Shown: positions 1-13,795, numbered from the stretch's first letter. The stretch: 64,000 nt of DNA from Mesorhabditis belari (GCA_958450365.1 CAUEEP010000742.1:5821501-5885500); one strand, 5' to 3'. Notes: generated from the sequence alone by a model not told the origin. Program-made: numbers and translations.

Positions 1-52
1 GGAAAAGAAAGAAAAGAAGGAAAGCGAGAAATTGTTGGACAATTGAACCGAC

Positions 53-691
53 CTTCTCGAGCTCGAGGAGGTGAAATCGAAGCATTTCGATCGATTGCAA
101 CATCTAAAAAGTTGATAGATTATGTATTGCACAGTTGAATATCAAAATTTACAACAAAATAATTAAATTACCAACCAAAGTATCCAGTTCTCGATTGGGG
201 ACATAGTAAGGTGATGGCTGGCTCATCGCCTAAAATAAAAAGTACAAAAAAGATTAAAAAGTCATACTGAATACACACAATTACTTACATTTCTTGCAAA
301 TTCAGCAACATCTTCTCGAAAAGATGCAGATGAGACAACATCAGAAGAACCGCCTTCTCTTGGAGTTGAAGTTGCCAGTTCGCACTTCTCGAATAGACAA
401 CACAAAAGAGGATAGAGTGGATGGCTAGAATGTATCTTCATATTAAATTGAAATATTATTTCAATCGCACCATAGTAGAGGGCATATTCTTTTCAAATTT
501 GTTTCTAAAACTCACGCATAGATGGCTTCCTTGTCTCGCTTCAAATTCTCGTCCAATTGATGGTGTAAAAGGGGATTCGTTGTTGGTGGAAGGGTTGATC
601 CAGCTCCCTGCCCTCCACCATACATTGCATAGAAACTGGGATCAATTGCTCCATAATCACCCGGTCCGGCCCCATATGGACCCTCACCATA
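53..691 (-). CDS. unc-62: UNC-62 / Meis-family TALE homeobox protein, N-terminal part (partial)
   Basis: Transcription factor of the Meis/Homothorax class, which partners Pbx/Extradenticle proteins in the nucleus. Four exons are visible with consistent phases: 691-516, 424-289, 229-176 and 103-53. They encode a Gly/Tyr-rich lead, then [33 protein letters not shown], a Ser-rich [14 protein letters not shown] stretch, [11 protein letters not shown] and [17 protein letters not shown]. This is the conserved Meis N-terminal (Pbx-interacting) domain in order. The homeodomain must lie beyond the left edge, since the donor at 52 opens an intron that leaves the window. The exon at 691 starts at a ttttag acceptor, so at least one 5' exon lies upstream. 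A short ATG exon ending near 802 would fit in phase but is speculative. The 229-176 exon ends at a gttggt donor. Family call is strong from domain order; the symbol is by homology. Confidence 0.9.
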
Positions 692-3090
692 CTAAAATTA
701 AAGAAATTAGCTTTGTTGATGATATCGATTTTTCAATTTCCTGGCTCTCACTCAATTCAATTGGGATACAAAAAGGGGAAGCTTTTGCGACTTCACACTC
801 ATCGTTTATGGAGTGAGAAAAGGGAAAAAGGGGGAGAAATTAAGGGAGTTGGATGGGTTAGGGAAAAAAGAAAAGCAAAGAAATGCAAAGAAATGCAAAG
901 AAAAGGGAACAGATCTTATCCATTTCTTTTTTTGGATAAATCGGTGACACCTATGGAGGGAAAAAAAAGTAAAGCAAAGAAAATTTAAAGATTTGAGAAC
1001 ACAATTTAAGGTCTCTCATCTTGATAGTTTTTGCAGGATTTTAAACTATAATTCAAAGGAGTAGAAGTTCATCCTTATTAAGCCACGATAACGTATTGTG
1101 CAATCTCTCAATTATGCAAAGGAATAGGATGATGAAACTAGATTACCTAGCTTAAGTACACTTGGTTGGACATAACTGCTTTTCAATAGGCAACAACATT
1201 TCAGATATTCAAAACATCAACTTGATTGTCAATTAAAATTTTCAAAAACAAGACATCCTTCTTTCAAATATTTCAACTCACCGGCGATCATCGTAAAAAT
1301 TTTTCTACCCTTCAAGTGTGCATAAAATATTAGCCGATCGAAACGGGAAATGGGTGAAGAGAGATTGGGTAAGGGAAAAAATTTCGATGAACTAGCTTTG
1401 CCTTAACAAATAGAAATCAACAAAAAGATTGAATGAGGAAAAGATGGATGAAAGAAACTTGAAGAACTGATGTCCGAAGCCGAGTTGAGTTAACTATAGC
1501 AAAAGGATCGAAAAGTAAAATGAAAGAATGAAAGGTGAGCCCGTGAATAACTCGAATCGAAATCGATAAATCAAAAGTATGGGCTTGGGAGTCAAGATTT
1601 ATGTTTGTGGTTGGCATGAAGACTGGACAAGAAGAAGGAGACAACCAGTCACTGAGGAGGAGTGAGAGCCATACCGATGAAGGGGTGAAGGAAAGGCAAC
1701 GAGGGAAGGATGTCTCGAATTTTACGAGCTGCCATCTCGTCACTCGAGTTGTCAGTCAGGCCGTTGCCGATAATGGACTATGAATCAACATCACGAAAAA
1801 GGGGGGATGAGATGGATGGAAAGATCGGGGAGCAACGAAAAATGATACTCTACCCGATGGGACATCGGAGATGATGTCGAGTGGGTGGATGGGATGGGGT
1901 GGGTGTGCGACGACAGGAGGGAGGATGTTGTCGATGCGAATCAGTCAGAGTCGATGAATTGCCCGAGTCGGGAAGGATGAGGGGTATGTGTGTGAGATAG
2001 GGGAAGACCTGACAGCCTCCCTGAGATCCATCCATCCATCCCCCCGACCCCCTCTCTTTCTCTCACAAAATAGGGGTAAGACCCCGCCTTTCCGCCAATC
2101 GCCTCGCACCGACCCGCCCCTTTTGGCTATTTCTACTACTGTGGATCCTCTGTCGCGCACCCCTTTCCCACCGCCTTTTTTTGCTTTCTCTAGTCGATAT
2201 CCCTTCTCCATTGACCGCTAATCCGATTTCATGACCTGAACATCCACTTGAAACATTCAAGGGGTTTACCACTCTCTATTTTGACAACTTATTTGATGAG
2301 TCGCTACTTTGTGATATGTCTATACTTGATTTATCGCAGTTTTTCACATCGAACCTTGTTAGCCAACTCTTGTTAGTCATTAAGTTTGTATTATTGAAAA
2401 TTCAATTTTTACCTCTCTATCAGGTTTCTCCAATTTGATCAAATCCTTGCTTGAAAGGTGTGTTTGAAAGGTGTATGATGTCCATTCTTCAGTGATCGCT
2501 GTCGATCCACCATTTGTGTCTCGCCAACCCTCGTTCATTTTCTGAAAAGTTTTAATTAATGTGTTCAAAGATGTAAGTAAACAAATAGAAAAAAAAAGAG
2601 AATACATAGCTTTGGTCTGGTCAAGCTTTCGAGATTTATTGGGCAAACAGTCAGTGCCAGATCAGATTCTAGAATCCATTCATTATTTACACGCAACTAA
2701 TCTCAATTTTTCAACTTTCACTGATTTGATATGTTGCTCTAAATCTAGAACGATCAATATCGTTTGAGTGAAAAATGCGTGAGAATCTCGAGGTGAGAGC
2801 GTGGGAATCATCGATTTGACTGAGTGAGGAATGAGAAGAGAGAAAAGGACTGAAAAGAGAAGAGAAGCAGCAGTTCAGGCAGTTCATCAACATCAACGTC
2901 GAGTCGGGTATCGATGGATTGTCTCCTTTATCGTTGTTTGTGTTTTCCCTTCTTTTTGTCTATCCGCATGAATCCCCTTCATAAATAATTGCAACCACCT
3001 AACTCAGTCCCTCCCATTGTCAGGATTTATGTGCCTATTATGACCTTAGTTATTTAAATTTATAAAAACGAATTGCAAAAACTGGTATTT
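692..3090. other. Upstream region of the unc-62 homolog, no convincing exon
   Basis: No coding exon is supported here. The stretch 1850-2220 is unusually GC-rich and strand-asymmetric (purine-rich on the minus strand), unlike its AT-rich surroundings, and could be a distal promoter or 5' leader of the minus-strand homeobox gene. Short aaatgcaaag repeats occur near 880-905. Open frames in this interval look like by-products of base composition. Confidence 0.4.
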
Positions 3091-3092
3091 TA

Positions 3093-3784
3093 GGTTGTCC
3101 GGAAAATAATGGCTCTTTTTACAGTTTTATAAATTTCTCAAGATAGGTATGCGATATCAATGAGTGTTATGTACCATTCGAAAGCTGAAAATTGCCTCTA
3201 CAATTTAGTAGAAAAGGATTGTTAATTCGCTAAGTGTTTATTGAAATTCTTAATACCAAAGCCAATGTGTCAAAAAGGGCGGTTTTTAAAAACCCCATTT
3301 GTCGTATAGCTCTATCCTAGATTTATGCTGCTAAATAACCGCCTTGGATAGTCATTTAAAATCTTTATAGTTTAAGTCGCTCAACTAAAATATCTTAATT
3401 TTACGACATTCTCAAAATAACCTGTTTTTTGAGTTTTTGTAACTTTCCACTTGGCTCTTTACTATAATTTTATAAAGAAAGCGCTATGACTTGAGGTTAT
3501 TTTATTTATTTGTAGTTATCAATACTTAATAACAAAGATTCAACAATGGAACCAAATTTGGACAATCGGAAATTTTATCGAGAGTCACCCCTCCCAGGCA
3601 CCACCGACTCAACCACTTTGTTATGACGAATCTCAATAAACATTTAGCGAATTAACAATCCTTTTCTATGAAGTTGTAGAGGCTATTTTCAGCTTTCGAA
3701 TGGTACATAACACTCATTGATATCGCATAGCTATCTTGAGAAATTTATAAAGCTGTCAAAACAGACATTATTTTCCGGACAACC
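3093..3784. mobile_element. Non-autonomous TIR element with about 155-bp arms, TA target site
   Basis: The left end GGTTGTCCGGAAAATAATG is matched by the reverse complement of the right end CATTATTTTCCGGACAACC, and both ends are flanked by TA. The inverted arms extend about 155 bp each (about 3093-3250 and 3626-3784) with a few mismatches, including a shared segment about an ATG-rich palindromic match near gcgatatcaatgagtgtt. No transposase frame is seen in the roughly 380-bp core. TA flanking and the GGTTG start suggest a Tc1/mariner-superfamily MITE; the family assignment is inference. Confidence 0.85.
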
Positions 3785-6700
3785 TAATAGAATAAAGCTT
3801 ACTGAGAAAGCTAAACGCAGAAAGGTGAGTCTGAGTGAGGAGTTAAGTTCTGATCTGGCTACGGTGGATCTTGGTTTTGCGAAAAACCATGGTGCGTTTG
3901 AGGTGACCGACGGGATTTATGTGTTACTCGTGGCAACCAACGAAAAGGAGAGGTGACAGTGAAAGGAAAAGTTGATGGAAGTAGCAAAAACATTCTGAGA
4001 AAAATAAAGTGAGTAGTTAAGTATGCCAACTGTCAAATATCCGCCAAACAGTGAAAGCAAGATACAGATCAAACTCATCTTATAATGAAGCAGAGAAGAT
4101 GATCAATTTAAAAGAGACAAAAGCAAACAAATTAGTGTTAAGCAAGAAATCTAGGTGTTGAAAGACTTGATAGCTCAAAAAGATCAAATTCTGTTTTAGA
4201 GACGGTGACGATTCTTCACTGAAACCGCTGGGAGCCTCGGTTCTCCCATGTCTATCACCACGCAATGTCTCCCATTGTGTCTTCTAGAAAATTTGAAAAG
4301 GGACGGTCACTTGAGCCCCTTTTCTTATCTTTTCTCTCCAGCGCATTTATTGGAGACAAATCGAGGTCTCTGAGCGGCTTCGAGTAGTGGTTTTGTGATC
4401 GTGAAAAAAATGGGAAGGGAGTGACCAGAAAACGATCACTTATCTACCCAACAATAAGCATTGCATAGCTTGAAGGAATCTTCATATTATAAACTTTTCT
4501 TTGAACTACAGCATACTTTAAGCAAGATGTACGCTCATATGCACATTTACACTTATTCCCAATAAATGTACAACTAGAAGTTCAGAACTTCAGAAAGTTG
4601 TAGGTTGTCGAATTCCATGAAAAAATCCAAGGTAAACCATGAGTTACTGTAAAGAAAATCATATAGTTAAATGCTATATTGTTGGGATTAAAAGGATACT
4701 ATAAACTAGAAGTAGAGTTGAACCTCGATATAACGACACCCCTCGCGACTGGGGTTAAACTATTATTATAGTATGCTCTACACTCACTAAAAGAAGTGGA
4801 TTTCTGTTTCACAATTGCCAAACAACGTGTATTCAACCTCTTTTATTGTCTCAAAATTTCGAAAATTCACTTTTAGGGTCATTCCTTGAAACCGTTTTCT
4901 ACTATCAGTTTTGCATTATTTCTATTTCAGGCGCTTTTTTTGCCCCCGTTATGAGGGGGACTGAAGGGTGACCGGATGGAGTGCCCATTTCACCCATTTC
5001 ACTGATATTTCATTGATATTCACCCCTTGCCCCATTCCCCTTTCAACCCTCGCTATCTTTCGAGTTTTTTGTTGCGAGTTTTTGTCGGGTACTTTGGAGG
5101 GCAAGACCCGAAGACGAGAAATGCTTCGTGGCGGGGTGATCTCTTACAAAAACTTATCTCCCTGGAACTCGCAAAATTAGAGGCAAAAAAAGGAGATGGG
5201 CGCAGACCGCTGAATATTGCCATTTATGGTTTACTAGTATCGATTAGAGGGATTAAAGGGGAATAGTTCACTTCAAATAAAATTTCTGGAAGAGTGAGAA
5301 TATTTGAGAACTAATTTTAGAAGATTAGCACCTATAATCAAAAGTTTTATTTGAAAACAAGTCGAGTTATCGGAAGGTGAACTGATCAAAATTATCAAAT
5401 GATCTGAAGAGGAGATCTTAAAAGTTTCAAAAATAGAAGCCATATCAAAAGCCAAGAGGGACAAAACAACTAACCGGAAGTTGAAAGGTGAGTATTAAAA
5501 ATTGCTTTCGGAAAGAGTTAGTATCGACTGAGGATTGCGGGTTTAGATCCCGGGTTACAGTAGCCAGATAAAGTAAATATTGAGAGGATATTGGGAAGCT
5601 GAGAGAGGAAAAGACCCACACGATCCATCCACACCCAACCGGGACCCCGAGAAGAAGCTGAAAAAGAAAATAGGTGCTGAGGAATGGGGAAAAGCGAGAA
5701 ATCGGCTCGACTTGATCAAATAATCGGTGGAATCCAAGAAGGAATTGTTGAGGGAAAAAGGGAAAGGTATTTTGGAGCCTATATTGGAGAGATCATTGTC
5801 TAATACTTGAGTGCTTTGGGTAGCACTTGAACTCCATAATTGATTGATTAAATAAGGAGATCAAAGGGGAGCTTTGAGGAAAACAACAGTGAACGTTCAG
5901 GTAGGTTTCGGGATATTTTAATAGATTAAATAGAATTTATTAACTTCAGGAAAAATTTAGGGAAGAAAGAATAATACAACAGCTAGGAAGAGTAAAATAT
6001 CGACTTTTTGATACGGTGAAAATGATTGAAAGGTTATTGAAAAGCAGTTGAAAAGAGTTGTGATAAAAATACTTTTGACTCTCTCTTCTTTTTCATATTG
6101 TTTTTAGAAACAACCAGGTCAGGTTTATAGGTTTAGATAGTTCAGCAAAATACTTATCGTAAATACTGCAATCGAACGCCCCCGTCCCATAGAACGCCCG
6201 GGTGTAGGGTCTCAAGATGATAACTGATTGTAAAGGATCAAAAAGCAAAAAATGAAGTAAGTGTCATCTAGATTTAGCTTGAACAAATGTCATTACTATG
6301 TAAAGGTTAAAAGGTGATGATCATAAAAGATGAACAATGAGGTCATTGAGTGAGAAATGGCGGGCGGTGTGCCTGATATGCTTTGGCCCTTATCCTTCTA
6401 CTCACAAGTGGTGCTTTCGGGTATTGTGCAACAGTGTGTGCTCTTTCTCTTTTTCTTCTCTTACAACTTGATGATCTCTTCATTCTCGACGATAGACTTT
6501 TGTGGATCAAATTACAATGATCAAAGGGATCAACCGATAATCCCGGGGATTCGGATAATTTGCATTGATCCCGCAAACAAAGCTTTTGTGTGAAAGAGAA
6601 AGAAAAGAGATCGGCCAGATGGACCCCTTTTGGATATGGAGATTTCGAGTTAAGAAAGAGTCTCAAAATGATAGATTACTGATTGTAAAGGATCAGCATG

Positions 6701-9700
6701 CAAATAAACACCACGACTGGCATCAATAGCAAGACAAAGGTTAAGGTTTGATCAGGGAAAAGCATAGGAAATCCAGCTAGCTTGAACTTCAATTTGTATT
6801 TATGAATCTTTTACCACTCCGATCCATAAAGTAGAACAGTGATTCACTTCATATTCAGTCAGTTTTACTATTTCATACTAATTCGCCTATTTAGGAGCTA
6901 CCATATCTCCGCAAATTCTGACTAATAGTAAGAACAATGGTAAAAAAAAGTAAAAGTTACACAGTTGTTGCCAATTTCACTATGACATCTGGTCAAAAAA
7001 AGCTGAGTGGAGCATCTTTTGGAATGAGGGCAATATATCGTGTAGAAAGAAGTGGACAAAAATATAGATAAATAAAAAGAATCGAGGGATCGTGCGCGAG
7101 GAAAGGCCATAAAAAGTTGAGCACCCATAGATTTGGATGAGAGATTCATTTGGGGGTAATAAATGGACACTGATTGGTGGCACGTGGGGTACACAGGGCA
7201 ACTTGGGGCCACATTTTACAAAAATGTTTTCTTGAAAAGACGGTTTTTTTAAACAAACTTGACCATTGACGAGCATAAACCGTTTTGTGTTTTAAAACGC
7301 ACTAACACGCACAACCTCCTCAAAAAAAAGTTGTCAGGTCGTAAATCGTGACCTGACGGACACAAAATGATTCCTTTATTACAGCCTCATTCCTCAGGGA
7401 AAGTCATATCATTCATAAACAAAATGTTCTGGAAAGTTTGATCAAAATGGAAAGATTTGTCTACTGTTGCTATACAAGAAAAAAAACTTGATCAAGGGCA
7501 CTGCTATAGTTTCTTTTGTTTCTTTTTGTTGTAGTTGAGATTAGACTATTGTTTTAATTTAGAGATTGTGAATATAAAAACGCAAAATCTTTTGCCTAAA
7601 GCATTTAAAATGAGTGGTAATTACTGGAATCGAGCCGCGATGAGAAATGAGAGGAGAAAATTGAGATTGATTACCCACGTCGAATGGTTGAGATATGAAA
7701 AAAAGATAGGAAAATGGAAGAATATGCAAATGATGGAAAGTTAAATTTTGAATGAAATGAGCACCAAAGAAGTTGCTAATTTTGGTCAACGCAAATTTGG
7801 GCTAAGCTGATAATTAGTGGAGATTGAGAATAGCCGATGGCGTTGAGATTTGAGATATTTATGGGATTGGATAAAAAGCGGCTCATGATAAAGGAAACAA
7901 TAAACAGTTTTGGCTATCTTCTTAAAAGCTCTGAAACTGGTGAAATCAAGTATTAAGTATTGAAGTAAAGAAGCTCATGGTCTGACAATCAATCCAGATA
8001 TCTCACTGAATCTCCTTCAAAAAAGAAAAAAAGGAGGGGAGGGGGGTAATTTTCAATAATTGGTTAATACCCTTCTCATTCTCTTTCCTTTCCTTTTCCC
8101 CCCTAGTTGAGTGAAATTGACGGATTGAAGCTGGCGCAATGTGCACCATCTGTGTTGTTGCCCTTCAGTCTATAAGGCAAAGAAATCTGAACCCCCAAAA
8201 AGACCAATCATAGAGTAGAGAAAGCTGTATTTTCATACTAAAGTGATAAAAGAAAAAGACATGAATTTACTGCAAATTACTTTTGATTCAAAAAGATTAA
8301 TCAATCAGAAATTGATGGTCTTCAAAAGTCGCATTAAGAAAATCAAAACATGTCATGCTCTGAATGCTCAGGCCACATTCATTTTTAGATAACTCTCGTA
8401 GGCGGGGTTTCTTTAAATGTTTAAAAGTGACAAATCCGCGTTTCTTTTTGGGCTTTTATGGTGGGGATACGGTTGTGGGAACGGTGAAGGCAAGACAAAT
8501 TCGAGGGAATTATTGAAGGGGAAAGTATTGAGAGACACAGCCTGAGGGGATTGGGATGATGGGAGAATAGTCAGGGAATGATGGGAGACCCGTGGCCTGG
8601 GATGATAGAACAGGTGGAATCGCGGGGGAAAGCTTTGTGGGAAATGAAAAGGATGGGAATGAAAGGATGGCATTTGATGGGTTGATGTCATTTATGAGAT
8701 GATCATCGACGAACTGATTGAATGTTTGAAAGTGACCTCTTGCAGCAAAGTTCGATATGGAATAGCCATAACGTATCCCGTATGCATTTGAAAGTCTATT
8801 TAACATATCCATCTGTTGTTTTATAACCCTTGTTTTGACTATTCTCGACTCAACTAGCCAAACCATTTGCCCTCATCTCTATCCAAAACCGTACACCTCT
8901 TTTCATTGTAACTCAAACATTTGAGAGAACTCCTCAAACTGTCACTTGCAATTAAAGGAAATACACAAACTGTGCATGCCCGAACACTTTTTTGTTTAAT
9001 ACAAAAACATTTTTAAGCAACAACGAATGTTTCCATTTCGGAAATGAAAGAGAGGAGAGAAATATATAAATCCTTAAAGAATAGTAAAGATTTTGTGTCT
9101 GTTTACGTTATACGTTATACGGTATACGGACCTAATAAAGAATTTATTGAAAATTTCTGTTTAGCATACACCCATTTGTTTCAAAACTTGCCACTGTTGA
9201 CTGTATACATACCTAATAAGGTGAAATCTAATTTTGTGTGTGTTTTTCATCTAATTCTAATTCTCGGTCTAATTTTTCAGCTTTAAAATAATCGATGCCT
9301 GAAAGCTTATTTAATAGTCCTTTTGAAGATTTTAAATTCAAAGGATCTCTAAGATAATCCAGTGTTTTCTTTTATTATTTAAAGTTGACGGGTCAACGAG
9401 GGGAGAGAATAAAAGGGAGGGAAGGGTGGAGGATGAACGGCCCGGGCAACTCTCCCTTTCTCCTCTTCTCTTTCTCTTCTCATCTCCTTCACTTATCGAA
9501 TCTTTCCTTTTTCCAAATAAAGAGAATGGGTATCTACTCGCATTGATTGTGATCTAATCGGTGCCAAGATCGTCCCTCTCATTCAGACTTTTCTCTCACC
9601 CAAAAGAGTAACTCCACTAAATGAAAAAAGACGAGAGACCCAAAATTGGAGAAAAGGAAAAAGGGATACACTGCATGCTTCATCGCACATCTAATACAAA

Positions 9701-10417
9701 CAAATGGAAAATGGAAAAATCAAGAGGAAAATGTTTATACTGTAGAGTTGTTCTATGCACTGTAAAATAGAAAAATTGGAATGTATGTTGTAGAAATGTT
9801 TTTAGACGTCTTCAGAGATTTCACAAGTAATGCAACCTCCAAAATCGGCATAGTTCTAACAACTTTCCACCGTATTCTCTCGATAACCTCAATTCTCGAA
9901 AAATTCTTTTCATTTAAAAAAAGGAGAAAAGATCATTATCACCAATTTAACGATGTCAATAAAAATAAGGGAAATCAAGATGTTGGTCATTTCAATGGGA
10001 GAGGAAAGATTTTATGAGATTTCGGAAACACTCGAGGTCAAGTCACTCAATAAAATCAACCGATAAATCGTCGCGTCAAAGTGGAGAATTGTTGCTGAAA
10101 ATTGTGTGAATCAATGTTGTTGTTGATTGAACACTTTATTCAAAAATAACAATACTATATTGCAACAAAAATAGGTTAACAAAGGAACCGATGAACGAAA
10201 AATGATGATGAAACATGATGGTAATTAAAAAAGTGACAAATGAATTTGATAGGCTAATGAAAGCACTATGACAATGACCGTATCATCAAATCTTCACATT
10301 CAAAAGAAGGTCTGACTCAATGGGATAACCTTTTGTGTAAAATTGAGCAAGAATTTAATCTCATTGATGCAGATTGTCTATTGTCGAACTGATTGCTTTA
10401 CTGTCTAATCCATGGGA
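3785..10417. other. Long intergenic stretch with no supported gene
   Basis: About 6.6 kb between the TIR element and the 3' end of the CLASRP-like gene. Open frames are short, lack splice-linked partners and have no recognisable motifs. Visible structure is limited to a degenerate half of a small palindromic element near 4720-4775, purine-rich blocks near 8040 and 8460-8660, and a pyrimidine-rich block near 9440-9500. It most likely contains regulatory DNA or 5' introns of the unc-62 homolog. Confidence 0.4.
4719..4775. repeat. Degenerate end resembling the 68-bp palindrome at 40830
   Basis: The run gttgaacctcgatataacga at 4719-4738 resembles the left arm of the small palindromic element at 40830-40897 (CAGCCGAACTTCGAGATAAC). 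A ttaaactattattatagt tail follows. It looks like a decayed relative of that element. No clean TA-flanked right end can be placed, so the limits are approximate. Confidence 0.4.
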
Positions 10418-13400
10418 TCATCTTCTTTCTCTACTTCGACTTCTTCTTGATCCTCTTTGATGATCACGTCGACCCTTGTGTTCTCTTTTATTTTCTTCTT
10501 TCAATTTCTCCACTCGACGTCGTCGATCCTCCTCTTCGCGTTCTTGCAAACGGCGTTCTCTAAATTTTTCATTCCTCTTTTTAGATTTCATGGCAACATA
10601 TCAGTATTGTTGATTCGCTTATCCGTATCCGACCCCATAATCCCCTGAATGCCCACCTTGCCCTGTGTCTCCTTGCTTCTTCCTCCATCAATATCTCTTC
10701 TTCTCTCAATCTCCTTCGTTTTTCTTCTTCTCTTCTCCTTTCCTCTTCTTCAATTTTCATCTGTTCCTCAGTTTTTCTCATCTTCTTTTGCATCAAAAGG
10801 CGTAATTTCCGTGCTTCTTCTTTCTGAAAATCAATGTTTTGTCGTGCCTTTGTCTTTCCTATTTCCCTCGCTCACCTTATCATCTTCACTTTCCGAATCG
10901 GATCTTTTCCTTGCCATTCCTTGCTTCTTCACTGTCCTTTTTGTCTTTCTGATTCTTCTTTTTCGATTCTCGATTTCCAATTTTTCCTTTTCCGAATCAG
11001 ACATTGATGAACGGATCTCAAGAAGCGTTTCTGACCCCGATCCATCAGAAGAATCGTCTAAAAGGAGCTTTTGATCTTGTGTTACAATGTTTACTACTTC
11101 CAATCTATTTCAATCAAACAAGTCTACCTTTATCCGTTTGTTTCATTGAGCGTTGCTTTTCAGCTGGAGATGAGGATCGTCTTGAACGATATTTTGAAGT
11201 CATTTTTCTGAATTTCCGAGCTTTTCTATATTCCTAGACTAAACAAACCTGTCATCTTGATTTTTCCGATCCCACAATCCTCGGCTACGACTTCGAGATC
11301 GTGAACGGGACCGAGAGCGGCTGGATCGGCTTCGACTGCGTCTTCGCGAACGGGAGCAACTGAAAGGTAATTATGATTAGTAAATTGATTTGATTCACGG
11401 AATTATTGCAACTAATAAATGTTAAAAAATGAACTGATCAAACAGAGTCAACCGATCGAATCCACAATACATAAAAGCATACCTACCTTCTACGATTCCT
11501 GTACCGGTCTCCACTACGACTTCGACTCCTTCGCCTAAATTGGATTGCTTGCTAATTCTAATTCAAATTCTCGTAATGTGTTACAAATAATCTTACCGAT
11601 ATCGAGGGCTTCTTGATCGTCTCCTCTCAAAATTCACCTCAACTTCAGGGCTTTTGGGACTCTTTGCACGACGATTGATATCCCTGAAATTTAAGTTTTC
11701 AGTTTATTGCTTTTAACATTATTTTTTTTTGTTTATTTACCCAACTTACATAATCTTTCGAACTTGTTCACTCGGAAATTCGGGTCCTTGTATATCCCTT
11801 TTCTCTTCTTCCTCCTCACCATCTCTGGAACAGTTTAAGCTTATAAAATGATCAGCGATAAGACTTATAAAAAAACTGTATCTCAAAAAGAACTCCGACT
11901 TTCAAAATTTAATTCTTTTCGATTTAACTCCTTACTTCATTTCCGTCGTCTCATTGCCAAAAGTGCTGATAAAGATCGGAACAGCGTGCTCGTCTTCGGA
12001 AGAATCGCTACAAACAAGTATTTTTAATGATATCAAAAAAGCCTTAGACTTTAATAAAACATTTCTCTCAAACAAACCTTTCATCTGCTGCTTGTGCAAG
12101 TAATTGTTTTGATTTCTCGAGCGCCTCATCTTTGGCGCGAACAAAACTACAAGGAGAAGGATTGTTTTAGTTAGGATTAGGCTTGGAAACATCATAAACC
12201 TTAAATTTCATTTGCTCTCACCTCAAAAGTGTTGTCGTCACGTCATTATCTTCAATATGTTTCCCTCCAAGTATTTCATTTCGTCGCCTCTTCAAAGCCA
12301 ATCTTTCCGACTTTCCGTCTCGTCCCTCAAATCTAATTGTTATTTGGGTAAACGGATTGATAATATGCACAGCTGATGAACATTTTTGTGCAAGATTTCA
12401 ATCATTTCCCTCTTACCGACAATGACATCTTTTGCCGTTCAATTCTTCTCAATTCAGCCGCATTTCTTGTCGCTGTTTGATCGGCTCGAAGAAGATTGAC
12501 GAAAAGTGACCTCTTGATTCCATAAGTTTCCCCAGTTTTATTTGCACGTCGATGTGCTTCGGGATCCATTCGATCGATGTCCAATTCGGCATCTAAAAAC
12601 AAAGAGTTCTTCGGTAATTTAATGTTCAGCAATGAATGCGAGTGTTCAACTCACCCAGATCCTCAATATCTTCAATTTCTTGTTCTGCATATTCTTCACT
12701 ATTTTCTCCATATCCACATCCATCAATTGCCGACCTTCCTGCAACCACTTCCGAATCACCATAAGAATACCCAATATTTGTTTTTGTCTCCGCTGATTTC
12801 CTAAACATAATGAAGTTCTAGGGATTTTATTTTATTTTATCTATCTGAATCTATTTAATTTATCTATAAGTTTCGAAGAATTAAGTAAACAGAAGCAGAG
12901 AACAAGAATTTCTCTCAAAAACTCGCCCACTTTTTCTTTTCCCTTTCCGTTTTCTGAATATTTTTTGCCTTTTCGCCTTCGCTCCAGAATTCCCGTTGAT
13001 GAATTCGTTTGAGATAAGTTGGCTCGTCGACTAAATTAGAAAAGTAATGACTGAGTATAATTTTTTTTTGTTGTAAAGTCGATTGGATTAATGTCTCATT
13101 CAGCTTATTTCAATTACATTGAAACGTCTTTTTTTAAACACCAACTTCCTCGATATTCATTCAAAATGACGAGCCGATAACGCTCAAAATCACACACGAT
13201 CTCCTCTTTTTCTTCAGTGCTGAAATATAATAAATATTTATACATTAAAAAAATACAAGGAATTTAAAATAATTGGATTGTTTAAATGTTTTACTCACCT
13301 ATCATGTTTCACTTTACTCTTGGACACTTCCGGGATGTGATCTAAATGAGCTCGAGCATCGAAACGATCGATTAACACATTTTTGTCGACCGCCCATGGA

Positions 13401-13795
13401 TGTCTGAAATCGGAAATGTAAGCAAACTATATGCTATTCATGTTTTTATAAACAAATCTATAGTTTACATTGTATTCTCCTCAGCCGCTTTTGCCACCGA
13501 TCGTTCGGTGTGGATTTGATAGGCTCGTCCATGTAATTGCATGAATTGAACCGGATCTTTCCTCTGAAATAAAATCTAAGCTTTAGGAGAAATTATACAA
13601 AAATTTTGTAAGAAAGTTATGCTTTTGTTTACTTTGATAATCGAAAATCAATGATACCAATAATAATCGAATAAAACCAAATTCACTGACCACACTATCG
13701 AAGAAATTCTTCCTTCTTTCAGCTCTTCTATTGTGATCGATATGCATCTTTCTCAATTCTTTTTCTTGTTTTCGCGCTTCCAACCAAACCGACAT
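10418..13795 (-). CDS. CLASRP: CLASRP-like (SFRS16) SR-related splicing regulator
   Basis: Homolog of CLK4-associating serine/arginine-rich protein, a nuclear factor linked to pre-mRNA splicing. About 17 exons can be joined. The start MSVWLEARKQEKELRKMHID, then AERRKNFFDS, RKDPVQFMQLHGRAYQIH, HPWAVDKNVLIDRFDARAHLD and DFERYRL follow the conserved N-terminal domain in order. Then come NIGYSYGDS, an acidic region, TYGIKRSLFVNLLR and PIFISTFGN. The C-terminal half has RS-dipeptide exons (11248-11358, 11487-11535, 11597-11683), KLRLLMQKKMRKTEEQ and a Glu/Arg-rich helical tail ending RRSRSRERR before the TGA at 10418-10420. The last intron (about 10597-10688) has a weak acceptor and is the least certain junction. 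It lies head-to-head with RMC1, 274 bp apart. The start is chosen from the conserved N-terminus. Confidence 0.9.

Noticed and set aside
770..802. Possible first exon of the unc-62 homolog (MSVKSQKLPLF)
   Set aside because: Phase would fit the exon at 691, but no conservation can be shown and the donor gtatcc is weak.
421..816. Plus-strand open frame of 131 codons
   Set aside because: It is antisense to a Meis-family exon whose minus-strand translation and splice sites are clearly conserved.
5521..5570. tRNA-like B-box (gggtttagatcccgggtt)
   Set aside because: No matching acceptor stem or A box could be found around it.
10649..11074. Plus-strand Ser/Leu/Phe-rich frame of 141 codons
   Set aside because: It is the complement of Glu/Arg-rich exons of the CLASRP-like gene; the composition is a mirror effect.
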